Source: Microseira wollei NIES-4236 (GTDB lineage Bacteria > Cyanobacteriota > Cyanobacteriia > Cyanobacteriales > Aerosakkonemataceae). From it: DNA of 64,000 nucleotides. The stretch spans positions 18,647 through 82,646 of the forward strand of contig NZ_BLAY01000012.1 in assembly GCF_020521235.1 (NCBI RefSeq), in the 5' to 3' direction. Made by a program: the position numbers and the translations under genes. Under the pieces are notes generated by a model. The model saw only the letters and a program-made list of their open reading frames with translations. It was not told the origin of the DNA and made no database searches. Below, piece after piece: positions 63,643-64,000 of this stretch; within the stretch, counting starts at the first letter, position 1; each line of letters opens with the position of its first letter.

Positions 63643-64000
63643 ATGACTATTGCAGTCGGACGCGCCCCAGCAAGTCGCGGATGGTTCGACGTCCTCGACG
63701 ACTGGTTAAAGCGCGATCGCTTCGTTTTCGTCGGCTGGTCCGGCATCCTGCTATTCCCCTGCGCCTTCCTGGCACTGGGTGGCTGGCTCACCGGCACCAC
63801 CTTTGTCACCTCCTGGTACACCCACGGACTAGCATCCTCCTACCTAGAAGGCTGCAACTTCCTCACCGTTGCCGTCTCCAGCCCCCCAGACAGCATGGGA
63901 CATTCGCTGTTGTTCCTCTGGGGACCCGAAGCCCAATGGAACTTCACCCGCTGGTGTCAGCTAGGTGGGTTGTGGAGCTTCATCGCCCTGCACGGCGCCT
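63643..64000 (+). CDS. psbD: Photosystem II D2 protein, N-terminal part (runs off window)
   Basis: The frame from ATG 63643 reads [20 protein letters not shown], then [20 protein letters not shown] and [20 protein letters not shown], and continues to the end of the window (119 codons, about a third of the protein). D2 is a photosystem II reaction-centre subunit that binds chlorophyll, pheophytin and the plastoquinone QA. Codon use here is C-rich and regular, as expected for a highly expressed gene. Confidence 0.98.
   Translation, partial: MTIAVGRAPASRGWFDVLDDWLKRDRFVFVGWSGILLFPCAFLALGGWLTGTTFVTSWYTHGLASSYLEGCNFLTVAVSSPPDSMGHSLLFLWGPEAQWNFTRWCQLGGLWSFIALHGA

Overview
The window is chromosomal DNA of a cyanobacterium, probably a filamentous Oscillatoriales-type species. 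Seen directly: genes for oxygenic photosynthesis (psbU, ycf4, btpA, the start of psbD), a tocopherol cyclase gene, the zwf-opcA pair, a CruP-like fragment, cyanobacteria-restricted families (DUF3120, DUF3370, long LptC-like, TIGR03279, TIGR02921), many GCGATCGC (HIP1) octamers and many heptamer repeat tracts of the STRR type. The genus is inference.

Layout. 1-4.5 kb: 3' end of zwf, opcA, cobB and a GNAT gene. 4.6-10.6 kb: an accessory stretch with a membrane ATPase, a 42-bp tandem repeat, an array of palindromes, an HTH-ATPase, a divergent small two-TM protein resembling the cyanobacterial TRADD-N-associated membrane domain, and an MNT nucleotidyltransferase gene split by a MITE-like element. 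10.6-15 kb: tocopherol cyclase, tRNA-Arg, YdcF-like, AI-2E-type permease, DUF2288 and plsC. 15.6-21.5 kb: a PstS-like protein, a PspA/IM30-like protein and the fatty-acid genes fabD, fabH, plsX with a Uma2 gene between. 22-31 kb: D-Ala-D-Ala carboxypeptidase, LptC-like protein, a large PEP-CTERM membrane protein, an NYN protein and metG. 31-33 kb: an acyltransferase-hydrolase pair and tRNA-Lys. 33-37 kb: a DUF433/DUF5615 toxin-antitoxin pair and a cytosine methyltransferase with an unrecognised overlapping partner (candidate restriction-modification). 37-50.7 kb: mostly housekeeping genes plus an internally deleted TnpB. 50.8-55.5 kb: a decayed region with fragments of a DUF4351 protein, CruP and a toxin-antitoxin pair, a secreted-protein gene carrying two in-frame stops, and an IS200-like transposase surrounded by REP-like hairpins. 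55.5-64 kb: DUF3370, a nuclease-like protein, DUF99, an MBL-fold protein, two small exported proteins, a ketosynthase, a cyclophilin lipoprotein, ycf4 and psbD.

The clearest theme is repeat invasion. At least five repeat families (STRR heptamers, a MITE-like element with AGGACTTACGC ends, GAAACCCGGTTTC hairpins, GGCTACACAAAC REP-like hairpins, and CCCAGGCT hairpins in 69-bp units) fill the spacers. Several lie in frame inside genes that look otherwise intact: cobB, the tocopherol cyclase gene and the ketosynthase gene. Others coincide with broken genes (MNT, the CruP fragment).

All family names come from reading the translated sequence without a database search. Names marked as resembling a family should be confirmed by profile search.
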